A stretch of DNA of 36,275 nt from JBFLVQ01 sp040758525 (GTDB lineage Bacteria > Acidobacteriota > Blastocatellia > Chloracidobacteriales > JADJPF01), in NCBI GenBank assembly GCA_040758525.1, contig JBFLVQ010000018.1, positions 1-36,275 of the forward strand. The letters are read 5' to 3'. Each line of letters begins with the position of its first letter. The stretch's first letter is position 1. Shown here in pieces: positions 24,057 through 31,517 of the stretch. The notes beneath the pieces were generated by a model. That model searched no databases. It worked only from the letters and a program-made list of their open reading frames with translations, and was not told the DNA's origin. A program made the translations under genes and the position numbers.

Positions 24057-24341
24057 CTAAAAATTATCGTCTTCGCTGTCTAGGTCGTTATCTTCGTCTT
24101 CGCGGCTAAACCCTTGGTCATAAGTCCCTGCACGAGTGCGCAGTTCACGCGCCTCTTCCCGTATGCGCTGGTGCTTGCGCCGATACTCTTCACTTACTCT
24201 GGCACCTTGATCCTTATCCTTAAACCACTCTGGGTTGGCTTCACGCATCTCCCGCCGCATGGACTTTTCCAGTTGCATATGGAGCTTAAGCAGAGCTGCT
24301 GGAACTGCTTCACCACAGAGTGGGCAGACACTATCGACCAT
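24057..24341 (-). CDS. Small acidic protein with one Cys pair, function unknown
   Basis: I place the start at the internal ATG at 24341 (94 residues), where the conserved-looking part begins (MVDSVCPLCGEAVPAALL). The frame stays open upstream to 24413, but the added 24 residues are unlike the rest. A CPLCG pair (one half of a zinc knuckle) is followed by a helical, highly charged stretch (MRREMREANPEWFKDKDQG) and an acidic tail of Asp/Glu residues. The CxxC pair and a nearby His suggest a C2H2-like zinc site. I do not recognise the family. It lies between the MCE cassette and the solute-binding protein gene, with small gaps on both sides. Confidence 0.6.
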   Translation of the reverse strand: MVDSVCPLCGEAVPAALLKLHMQLEKSMRREMREANPEWFKDKDQGARVSEEYRRKHQRIREEARELRTRAGTYDQGFSREDEDNDLDSEDDNF

Positions 24342-24454
24342 AGTTTGCCGCGCCTCTCTACGCAAATAACCTATCACGATAACCACCTGACTACGTGCCC
24401 CAATTATACACACCCTGTTTTGGAATTGAAGTACTAAATGGCGTCGGCACTATA

Positions 24455-25597
24455 TCAAAAGATTGTAAACTTCACATATTTAGTTGGCTTTTGGCGAAAG
24501 TCGTAGACCAACTTGAGCATCTCTGTGGAGATCGAGCCAATATTATTGGCTAAGCGACCATCATGCAAGAGTAAACCCATACTCCCTTGCCGCTTCTCCA
24601 AGAGCGTTGAAATAGTATTAATGTGCGTGTTGAATTGCTGATAATCACGTTTGAATTGTAGATCATTAGTAAGTTTAGCAAGCGAACCATTACCCTTCTC
24701 AGTACGTCCATAAATACGCTCGAACTGATCGGCAAGTCGGCGCGCACGTGCTTCAACCTGCTCAATCCGCTGACTAAACTGCTTATCCTGTATGAAGCGA
24801 CCCGCATTGCCGCGCCCTTCAGCAAAATTCTTACGTAGTTGCTCGGTCAACTGCTGCAATCGCAGATAACTATCATGCAGTCTCTGATCGCGGCGAAACA
24901 GGCTGACCGAACCATTTCCTTTATCAATCAACCGGTCCAGCGCCTCTGTTTGTGCTTCTACTCTACGTAGACTGTTATCAAATTCATTACCTTGGAAACG
25001 ACCTATGGTGCCTTCACCGCGTTTCACCTGATCGGAAAGATTGTCTAAGATACTACGTACTCGATCGAAATTGGCACGTACCGTCTGGTTGCGATTGATC
25101 AATGTACCAATAGAGGCTTCCACTTGGCTAGCAATATAGTCACCACTTTTAGTAGCTGGTGCCGTTGGTTTACCCGGTATAATATCAATGGTGCGCTCCC
25201 CCAATGTACCGGTACTGATTAACACAGCAACAGCATCCTGATGGATCATTTCACCAGGCGAGTTTGTCCCTATTTTATCATCAATTGAGAGGGTCAGCTC
25301 CACTATCTGATCATTATTCTCTTTGTTGGCAGGTACGCCCAGTAAACGTATACGGCGTACACTACCAACCTTGGCGCCCGCCAAGCGCACCTCTGCGCCT
25401 GGTCTAATACCATCACCATTAGTAATTTTTGTTTTGAGCAGAAAAGGCTGCTCAAATGCTCGCCAAATAAGAAAGATCACTATTGCCAGCGCAATCAGTC
25501 CAATCACAATAATGGTAAAGCGCTCACTGACAGGAGGTGGCTGCGCTCTTTTACGCTGTTTACGCGATTCTGCCATTGCCATTTGTGCCTCTGCCAT
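24455..25597 (-). CDS. MCE/MlaD-family protein with glycine-rich tail repeats (second of two)
   Basis: The 380-residue protein has a basic N-terminus, one transmembrane helix (about 27-46) and an MCE domain (about 52-145; NGDGIRPGAEVRLAGAKVGS is the typical core). A long helical tail contains five loose repeats of a G-x-G-(T/S/N) motif (for example GEGTIGRF, GRGNAGRF, GNGSLAKL). It ends with LVYDFRQKPTKYVKFTIF, close to the end of its neighbour. MCE proteins form hexameric rings or tubes that carry phospholipids across the periplasm. It lies 12 bases after the first MCE gene, with a GGAGG site before the ATG. The two are probably subunits of the same transporter. Confidence 0.88.
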   Translation of the reverse strand: MAEAQMAMAESRKQRKRAQPPPVSERFTIIVIGLIALAIVIFLIWRAFEQPFLLKTKITNGDGIRPGAEVRLAGAKVGSVRRIRLLGVPANKENNDQIVELTLSIDDKIGTNSPGEMIHQDAVAVLISTGTLGERTIDIIPGKPTAPATKSGDYIASQVEASIGTLINRNQTVRANFDRVRSILDNLSDQVKRGEGTIGRFQGNEFDNSLRRVEAQTEALDRLIDKGNGSVSLFRRDQRLHDSYLRLQQLTEQLRKNFAEGRGNAGRFIQDKQFSQRIEQVEARARRLADQFERIYGRTEKGNGSLAKLTNDLQFKRDYQQFNTHINTISTLLEKRQGSMGLLLHDGRLANNIGSISTEMLKLVYDFRQKPTKYVKFTIF

Positions 25598-25609
25598 AAC
25601 AACCTCCGT

Positions 25610-26728
25610 CTAAAAGATCCGTATCTTGATCGTCAGATATTTCTTGGGATCTTTACGAAAGTCGTAAAGTAGCTTAACTACTTCACTAGAGGCCGTGTTG
25701 AGATTGTTATATAGTTCTGGATCTTGTAGCAATCGCCCGGCTGAACCTTCCCCACGTTCCAATCGCGCCGTCAGTTTATTAAGATTTGTCAATGTCGCCT
25801 CAGTTTCACGATAAAGCTTATCATCGTTGATAAGGCGGCCTACTGTGCCTTCACCACGGTCTATACGTGTGGCAGTCTGCTCTAATCTAGCCGCAATATC
25901 ATCAACACGGTTGATTAGACGATTAGTACGATTGTACAACTCCTCATCAGTAGCAAGCTTGCCAATCGTGCCTCGCCCTCCAGAGATATCCGCAATCAAC
26001 TGCTCGGCACTCTTAGTAGTGGTCTGAATCTGCTCGTAGAGTTTGGGATCGTTAAGTAGGCGACCTACCGTGCCCTCGCCCTCACGTATACGTTTGACCA
26101 ACTCTTCGGCTTGTAATACGGTACGATTCAGATTCGAATAGAAAGCCTCATCTTTAACAAACTTTCCTAATGTGCCTTTACCTTTATTGATGTCTTCGGC
26201 AATTACCTTCACTTCATCAGAAAGTTCAGTAAAGTTGGCAAGGATATCATCAGCACCGGTAATCAATTTCTTAATGCTAGTCTCTGGCAACCCTTGAATC
26301 TCATCGCCAGGCTTGATCTCCTGACCATTGAGCGTGCCTGGGGTGATCTCTATCACCTTGTCGCCCAGCAGACCAATTGAGCCTAACAGCACACGTGAGT
26401 CACTACGTATACGTTGCTGTGCCGGTACCCCATCAATCTCTGGATCGATCTTCATTATGATCTCAACATTTTTGGGCTCTTTGTCATCTTTGGAGACCGG
26501 CAGCATATTGACTTCTGAGACCTGCCCTACCCGTACACCAGCCAGACGCACCTCGGTACCAGGCCGCAACCCATCAACTTCCGATAGCTTGCTACGTACA
26601 ATAAATGGGCTGACAAAACTGATATCGCCACTTACGGTTAGAATCATTGCAATCAAGACACCGATACTTACCAGTACCAGCAATCCTACACGCAATTCTG
26701 CAAAACCGACCTTCTTTTTGCCAGGCAT
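25610..26728 (-). CDS. MCE/MlaD-family protein with five glycine-rich tail repeats (first of two)
   Basis: The 372-residue protein has a transmembrane helix (about 12-33) and an MCE domain (about 44-130, with DGLRPGTEVRLAGVRVG). A helical tail carries five copies of an octamer G-x-G-(T/S)-x-G-(K/R)-(L/F), starting near residues 183, 217, 251, 292 and 326, each followed by a D-x-x-(L/F)-Y segment. The C-terminus is LLYDFRKDPKKYLTIKIRIF. The protein would be anchored in the inner membrane and project into the periplasm as a ring of six for lipid transfer. A GGAGG site precedes the ATG. The gene follows the ATPase gene after 41 bases in the same operon. Confidence 0.9.
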   Translation of the reverse strand: MPGKKKVGFAELRVGLLVLVSIGVLIAMILTVSGDISFVSPFIVRSKLSEVDGLRPGTEVRLAGVRVGQVSEVNMLPVSKDDKEPKNVEIIMKIDPEIDGVPAQQRIRSDSRVLLGSIGLLGDKVIEITPGTLNGQEIKPGDEIQGLPETSIKKLITGADDILANFTELSDEVKVIAEDINKGKGTLGKFVKDEAFYSNLNRTVLQAEELVKRIREGEGTVGRLLNDPKLYEQIQTTTKSAEQLIADISGGRGTIGKLATDEELYNRTNRLINRVDDIAARLEQTATRIDRGEGTVGRLINDDKLYRETEATLTNLNKLTARLERGEGSAGRLLQDPELYNNLNTASSEVVKLLYDFRKDPKKYLTIKIRIF

Positions 26729-26769
26729 AATAAGACCTCCGTGAAACTCCCTCCTAGAGATAGCATGCT

Positions 26770-27576
26770 TTAGGAGAGGAAATTCTTTATGTAAGGATCA
26801 GGGGAGGACCATAGCTCTTTACCAGAGCCGCTAAAGACCACATTCCCCTGCTTGAGCATAATGAAGCGAGTGTGTCGATCAGCAAATCCTTCTTCGTTTT
26901 TACATACGATTAGCTCCCCATTCTCATCGATCGTAACATATTCAGAAGCAAGCTGCTGGGCATCCTGAATACGGTGTGTAACGAAGATCGAACTGACACC
27001 TTCTAGATCGCGTAGCTTCATAGCAAGCTCAATAATAGTACGCGCGGTAGGTGGATCTAGTCCCGCAGTGGGCTCATCATAAAGGATAATCTTGGGCTTT
27101 CCTACTAGTGCGCGGGCAATGCCAACACGGCGGCGCATACCACCTGATAGTTCTGCAGGCATTTTGTAAATAGCATCTTCAAGATTAACGAACCGCAGCA
27201 TTTGACGGACAATATGCTCGATCTCGTCCTCATTAACTCCCTGTTCGAAGAGACGAAACCCGACATTCTCATAAACAGTAAGACTATCGAAGAGTGCCCC
27301 TTCCTGAAAGACCATACCAATCTTTTGGCGTACTGCCATCATCTGTGGCTCACTAAATTTAGTAACATCCTCGCCATCAACATAGATACGGCCTTCATCA
27401 GGTTTCAGCAAGCCTAGCACTAGTTTAAGCACCGTCGATTTGCCAGTGCCCGATCCACCCATCAATACTTTTGTCTCACCCGGTTGCACCGTGAAGCTAA
27501 CCCGATTTAGTACTACCTGCTCGTCAAAGGCGAGCAATATATCCTTAAACTCGATAGCGCTGCGATGATCTTCCAT
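26770..27576 (-). CDS. MCE-type lipid transporter ATP-binding protein (MlaF-like)
   Basis: The 268-residue ABC ATPase has Walker A GGSGTGKST (40-48), the Q-loop in VFQEGALFDSLT, signature LSGGMRRRVGIARAL (from 143) and Walker B ILYDEPTAGLDP (Asp167, Glu168). The QEGALFDSLTVYENV segment and the MRRR after LSGG are characteristic of MlaF and related MCE-system ATPases. It drives lipid movement through the MlaE-like permease encoded three bases upstream. The whole cassette (permease, ATPase, two MCE proteins) is in one direction. No MlaB or MlaC gene is present in the window, although that is usual for the reduced cassette of many non-proteobacteria. Confidence 0.93.
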   Translation of the reverse strand: MEDHRSAIEFKDILLAFDEQVVLNRVSFTVQPGETKVLMGGSGTGKSTVLKLVLGLLKPDEGRIYVDGEDVTKFSEPQMMAVRQKIGMVFQEGALFDSLTVYENVGFRLFEQGVNEDEIEHIVRQMLRFVNLEDAIYKMPAELSGGMRRRVGIARALVGKPKIILYDEPTAGLDPPTARTIIELAMKLRDLEGVSSIFVTHRIQDAQQLASEYVTIDENGELIVCKNEEGFADRHTRFIMLKQGNVVFSGSGKELWSSPDPYIKNFLS

Positions 27577-27579
27577 AGG

Positions 27580-28353
27580 TTAATAGAACACTGAATTTGA
27601 GGCGAGAGCGATGAGGAGTTTCGCTAGGAAGAAGTTGGTAATAAGAATAAGCAGGATAGATGTCACTACCGACTGAGTGGTAGAACGTCCTACTCCCACT
27701 GTGCCCCCATAGGTGCGTAATCCACATCGACAACCTACCACAGCAACAACAAAACCAAACACCAGCGGTTTCAGCAAGCCACCAAAGATGTCATTATAAT
27801 TAAGCGCTTCTCGCGCTGATGCGATATAAACAGAGGTTGGAATATTAAGTAATGTTTTGGCAATAATCCAGCCCCCTACTGTGCCTATCACATCGGCAAC
27901 AACTGTGAGCACAGGCGCCATTACAATTAGCGCAAGGATACGTGGCCATACCAACTTACGTATAGGATCGGTGCCGAGCGCGCGCATTGCATCGATCTGC
28001 TCAGAAACACGCATAGAACCAAGCTCTGCAGCAATACCTGAGCCAATACGACCTGCTAATAGAATACAAGTGAGTACTGGTCCTAGTTCCTTTACTAGCG
28101 AAGTTGCCACTAGTCGTCCAGTATAATTTTGTGCGCCAAAGGACTGTAATGTAGAAGCGGTCTGTAGCGCTAGTACCGCGCCGATCGAGAAGGCCGCTAG
28201 CATTGTGATCGAGAGGCTGCCTACCCCAATCGAATCCATCTGCATGATCGCTTCACGTAGATAAAAAGGGCGACGAAATACTCCTCTAAGCGCACGCGCC
28301 ACCATCAAGGTGGCCTCTTGAGTCTCGATTACAATTTTGAGTATTAGGTTCAT
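27580..28353 (-). CDS. MCE-type lipid transporter permease (MlaE-like)
   Basis: The 257-residue protein has the MlaE/YrbE permease features: an amphipathic N-terminal region, several hydrophobic helices and the conserved ELGPVLTCILLAGRIGSGIA segment followed by AELGSMRVSEQIDAMRALG. It forms the inner-membrane channel dimer of the MCE phospholipid transporter with the ATPase encoded next. It is the first gene of the four-gene operon. The 207 bases upstream include a 15-base palindrome that may mark its control region. Confidence 0.93.
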   Translation of the reverse strand: MNLILKIVIETQEATLMVARALRGVFRRPFYLREAIMQMDSIGVGSLSITMLAAFSIGAVLALQTASTLQSFGAQNYTGRLVATSLVKELGPVLTCILLAGRIGSGIAAELGSMRVSEQIDAMRALGTDPIRKLVWPRILALIVMAPVLTVVADVIGTVGGWIIAKTLLNIPTSVYIASAREALNYNDIFGGLLKPLVFGFVVAVVGCRCGLRTYGGTVGVGRSTTQSVVTSILLILITNFFLAKLLIALASNSVFY

Positions 28354-28393
28354 CGTTTAACGTTACGGGTACAACTTTGTTAGCACACTTTGC

Positions 28394-28408
28394 ACCGCAA
28401 GTTGCGGT
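28394..28408. promoter_or_regulatory. 15-base palindrome upstream of the MCE operon (candidate operator)
   Basis: ACCGCAA-G-TTGCGGT is a perfect 7-1-7 palindrome ending 41 bases before the permease ATG. Its position fits a repressor site near the operon promoter. I found no convincing -35/-10 pair around it. The symmetry is observed; the role is inferred. Confidence 0.45.
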
Positions 28409-28537
28409 CTAAGGCAGAGGTCATACAACAAGCAGATGAGCGGAAGGTAGCTTATTACCAACCCACTCGTAGAAAACCCCTGTAGTTAACCCCAGCCAAT
28501 GATGCTGTTTTTAGCTAATCCCGTCAAGAGCAAACAG

Positions 28538-28552
28538 TTATCAGCCTGATAA
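28538..28552 (-). terminator. 15-base palindrome after the HAD gene (possible transcription end)
   Basis: TTATCAG-C-CTGATAA, a perfect 7-1-7 palindrome, lies eight bases beyond the stop of the HAD hydrolase gene. The loop is too short for a standard hairpin and only a weak T-rich stretch (CTGTTTGCTCTT) follows on the minus strand. It could equally be a protein-binding site. The rest of the gap 28354-28560 shows no gene. Confidence 0.35.
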
Positions 28553-28560
28553 GATGTCTA

Positions 28561-29283
28561 CTAAAGCTCCCTTAAGGCAGCCATCACTCTATTTGTACAA
28601 GAAAGATCTTCCAGTAACAGATCTGGCTGTGCCGCTGCCAATTCTGCTACTGTAGCAGCGCCGCTGGCAACCGCGAATACACGGGCACCAAAATGGCGTG
28701 CACAAGCAATATCGCGTGGAGTATCACCAATAATAACAAACTGTGCTGGGGCAAGTGCTGCTCCTCCCAGCGCCTCGGTGATACGTTGCGCGGCAATGGC
28801 TGGAAGTATCAATCGGTCTTCACCATCACTACCAAAAGCGCCGCGCTGCTGGAAGTAATGTGCTAGTCCTACACTCTGCAACTTTGCCCAAGCCAGCGGC
28901 TCAACATTACCTGTAAGGATGCTAAGCAGATAGCGAGACTCTTGGCTTAGGCTCTCAAGTAGCGCCACTACTCCAGGACAGCAAGTAAAGATGGGACCAT
29001 CATTCTCCATCTCCTTGAGAATGGCAGTAAAACGATCTTCAATAGCAGGTAGTGCGGCATGTATCTGCTCAGGAGTGATACCTTCAACAGTAAGCGCCTC
29101 TCGTAAGATCTGTAGATCGGTTTTGCCGCCAAACGAGACCTCGCTAATGATCCCAGCGGTACCAAAGATATCGATCAGAGCACGACGCACCTGTGCGGTA
29201 TAGATGCCCCTACGTACTGGCACAAGTAATGTGCCATCGATATCAAAGAGAAGGATTCGTAAGTCACCGTTAGTCGTAGTCAC
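28561..29283 (-). CDS. HAD-superfamily hydrolase, phosphoglycolate-phosphatase-like
   Basis: The 240-residue protein has HAD motif I LLFDIDGTLL (Asp14 nucleophile, Asp16), motif II ILTGN and the motif III/IV region VIIGDTPRDIACA. A helical cap lies between motifs I and II, as in the phosphoglycolate phosphatase/beta-phosphoglucomutase-like group. The substrate is unknown. The start is a GTG at 29283, four bases after the UbiB-family stop, so the two genes are probably translated together. No nearby ATG offers a better start. Confidence 0.88.
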   Translation of the reverse strand: MTTTNGDLRILLFDIDGTLLVPVRRGIYTAQVRRALIDIFGTAGIISEVSFGGKTDLQILREALTVEGITPEQIHAALPAIEDRFTAILKEMENDGPIFTCCPGVVALLESLSQESRYLLSILTGNVEPLAWAKLQSVGLAHYFQQRGAFGSDGEDRLILPAIAAQRITEALGGAALAPAQFVIIGDTPRDIACARHFGARVFAVASGAATVAELAAAQPDLLLEDLSCTNRVMAALREL

Positions 29284-29287
29284 ACTC

Positions 29288-30796
29288 TCAGCTTGATTTG
29301 TCGCCGAAAAGGCGGTTCAGTTGTGGGCCAGCCCAAAGCTGCCAGCCAAGCTTGGCAAGTTGCGCCAATCTTGTCCAGTTGAATCTGCCTGACTGTACCT
29401 CACGCAGGCTATCCCAGACTTGCTGGCGTAATTGTGCGCTTTCACGTCGGAAGAGGAAGTCGCGCGCATAAGGTCGCGCTACTTCCATAAAGTTGAAGCT
29501 TGGGTTCATCTGGATGCTAATACCTTCCAGTGTCATAAGAGCACGGATTACAAAACTGAAAGCGGCAGGCGTAGTAAATGGGTATTTATAGATAATCTCG
29601 CCAAGTTCGTAAGTGAGTTCCTTAAACTTCACTTCACTCAATTTAAGATCAATCTTACGTGCAAACATATCTCGCACAACGGCGCGGAATTCAGCCATAT
29701 CAACGACTGGTTGGAGAAAGCCCAGCGAGATGAGATCATCAACTAACCCATTGTAATCACGCTCAAGAATATGGAAGAAAGATGAGATCATCTGTTGCTG
29801 TAATTTGGCAGAGATATATCCAACCATACCAAAATCAAAAAATGCTAGTCTGCCATCAGCCATCACTAGCAGATTACCAGGATGTGGGTCGGCATGGAAA
29901 AAGCCATCTTCAAGCAGTTGCTTGAAGTAAGCACGATGCATCAACTCATTCAGTTCTTTTGCAGAAAAGTCCGCCCTGCGTAATCCTGTTAGATCAGTTA
30001 TTTTTGTACCATTGATAAACTCCATAGTAAGTACACGTGTGCTTGTATACTCCCAATAGATCTTTGGTACATGTATACGCGGCCAGTTGGCAAAATTGGC
30101 ACGAAAGCGCTCAGCATTGCCAGCCTCGCGTAGATAATCCATCTCCTCCTGAATTACACGCTCAAACTCTCTTAGCATGCCTAGCCAGTCATTGCCTTTG
30201 AGTAGATTGGTAGTACGTAGTAATAAGCTGATAATACGGCGTAGCACACTAATATCGAAACGTATCAGGGAAGCAAGGCGTGGACGCTGTACTTTAACGG
30301 CCACCGATAGGCCAGACTTAAGCTGTGCACGATAGACCTGCCCTAAACTTGCGGCAGCGATCGGCTGAGCGCTAATCTTGGCAAAGATTTTTGTAACTGG
30401 CTCACCCAACTCCTCTGCAATGATCTTAAAAGCGATCTCATTAGAGAAAGGGGGAACAGCATCATGTAGTTTGGCGAGTTCGTCAACGTAGGCGATAGGT
30501 AATAGATCGGCGCGCGTGCCAAGCGCCTGCCCGATCTTGATAAAGGTTGGTCCTAGGGCAATTAAACGATTACATAAACGGCGTGCCTGACGACGTAATC
30601 TCTCTTGCTGTGCTTCTCCTCCTAACCAACCACGAAAATCGAGATATAGATAGACAAGAAAAGCTAGTATGGTCCAGACAATTGTAAACGGCCTCAACAG
30701 TCGCTCACGCCAACGTAGATGGCCTGTTAGCGGCCTTATCGAATGGCTTTTCCGATCATCAAGGTGCGTTAATTCTCTCTTTGCGAGCATTCCCAT
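29288..30796 (-). CDS. ABC1/UbiB/AarF-family atypical kinase-like membrane protein
   Basis: The ATG at 30796 gives 502 residues; a TTG one codon upstream and an ATG two codons downstream are alternatives. Family landmarks are the KxGQ motif in FIKIGQALGTRADLLP (about 86-101), the Ala-rich AAASLGQVYRAQLKSG that replaces the usual glycine loop, HADPHPGNL (about 301-309) and DFG (about 321-323). Members such as UbiB, AarF and Coq8 are ATPases needed for isoprenoid quinone or lipid metabolism. A hydrophobic stretch near residues 38-53 may anchor it, whereas proteobacterial UbiB has two C-terminal helices. The gene is coupled to the downstream HAD gene. Confidence 0.9.
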   Translation of the reverse strand: MGMLAKRELTHLDDRKSHSIRPLTGHLRWRERLLRPFTIVWTILAFLVYLYLDFRGWLGGEAQQERLRRQARRLCNRLIALGPTFIKIGQALGTRADLLPIAYVDELAKLHDAVPPFSNEIAFKIIAEELGEPVTKIFAKISAQPIAAASLGQVYRAQLKSGLSVAVKVQRPRLASLIRFDISVLRRIISLLLRTTNLLKGNDWLGMLREFERVIQEEMDYLREAGNAERFRANFANWPRIHVPKIYWEYTSTRVLTMEFINGTKITDLTGLRRADFSAKELNELMHRAYFKQLLEDGFFHADPHPGNLLVMADGRLAFFDFGMVGYISAKLQQQMISSFFHILERDYNGLVDDLISLGFLQPVVDMAEFRAVVRDMFARKIDLKLSEVKFKELTYELGEIIYKYPFTTPAAFSFVIRALMTLEGISIQMNPSFNFMEVARPYARDFLFRRESAQLRQQVWDSLREVQSGRFNWTRLAQLAKLGWQLWAGPQLNRLFGDKSS

Positions 30797-30866
30797 CAAC
30801 AGTTCCCGTCAGGCAGCTAATTCCCGAAAAACCTTTCTAATACCTAACGGATTATGATATCAAAAC

Positions 30867-30899
30867 AGGCGCCTCTACGTCTACTTCACGTGGGCGCCT
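30867..30899 (-). terminator. Intrinsic terminator after the small lipoprotein gene
   Basis: AGGCGCC (30867-30873) and GGCGCCT (30893-30899) form a seven-base-pair GC-rich stem, with an inner ACGT/ACGT pairing in the loop. Read on the minus strand, the stem is followed by GTTTTGAT. It lies 22 bases past the stop of the lipoprotein gene and ahead of the UbiB-family gene, so it would separate the two units. Confidence 0.6.
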
Positions 30900-30920
30900 A
30901 TCAATCTTTCAGACAACTGT

Positions 30921-31433
30921 TCAACCCTTCTTATTGAATTTGCTCAGCGCCTCCTTTAGCTTTTCATGGAGCTTCTCGTCTCCACCCTGTACTGCTAAAA
31001 TATATTTTTCCACTGTAATTACTTTGCGACCAGCCTTCTCAAAATGGCTAAATGCACCTTTTCCTTTGGTTAGCCCATCGTCATCATTATATTGTGCAAC
31101 CACAATGGCGACCTTTGGCTCAGTCATAGTAAACTGAATCATGTCGTTAGCACGAAAGAAGTTTGCTGCCATCTCTCTAGGTGGATTGAAATTTAGCTTC
31201 TCCTTCTCTGTAAGGTAAACATAATAGTCGAGCAAAGGACGATCTTTACCATCACGCATCGCCAGTGGTTGTTGCTGAGTCTGATTCTGTTTAGGTACAA
31301 TCGGTTTATTATCAGGGCGCTGCTGTGCCGCAGAGCTGCCAACCCCTGAAGCGGTGGATGATGATTGGCAAGCGGAAAAGAGAAGACTTGCTAGCACCAA
31401 TAAGAAAAGCGCTAAAACTGGCCGCAATAACAT
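30921..31433 (-). CDS. Small lipoprotein of unknown function
   Basis: I chose the ATG at 31433 (170 residues) because GGAG lies nine bases upstream and a clean lipoprotein signal peptide begins there (MLLRPVLALFLLVLASLLFS, then AC). The open frame extends 15 codons further upstream. A Ser/Gln-rich linker after the lipidated Cys leads to a compact C-terminal domain of about 110 residues (LLDYYVYLTEKEKLNFNPPR, later VAIVVAQYNDDDG). I do not recognise the family. It is likely anchored in the inner or outer membrane and faces the periplasm. It lies between the acyl-CoA dehydrogenase gene and a terminator. Confidence 0.72.
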   Translation of the reverse strand: MLLRPVLALFLLVLASLLFSACQSSSTASGVGSSAAQQRPDNKPIVPKQNQTQQQPLAMRDGKDRPLLDYYVYLTEKEKLNFNPPREMAANFFRANDMIQFTMTEPKVAIVVAQYNDDDGLTKGKGAFSHFEKAGRKVITVEKYILAVQGGDEKLHEKLKEALSKFNKKG

Positions 31434-31517
31434 TGCTGAAGACTCCTTTATTAATAATCCTAAGGCTAAGGCTAACACAACGGCACAGAGCTTTCAAAGA
31501 TATGATAGACAGAGCCA

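Noticed and set aside
25610..26728. Regularly spaced repeated DNA suggesting a CRISPR array or tandem repeat
   Set aside because: The periodicity is at protein level (glycine motif every 34 or 41 residues); the DNA copies differ and lie inside an intact reading frame.
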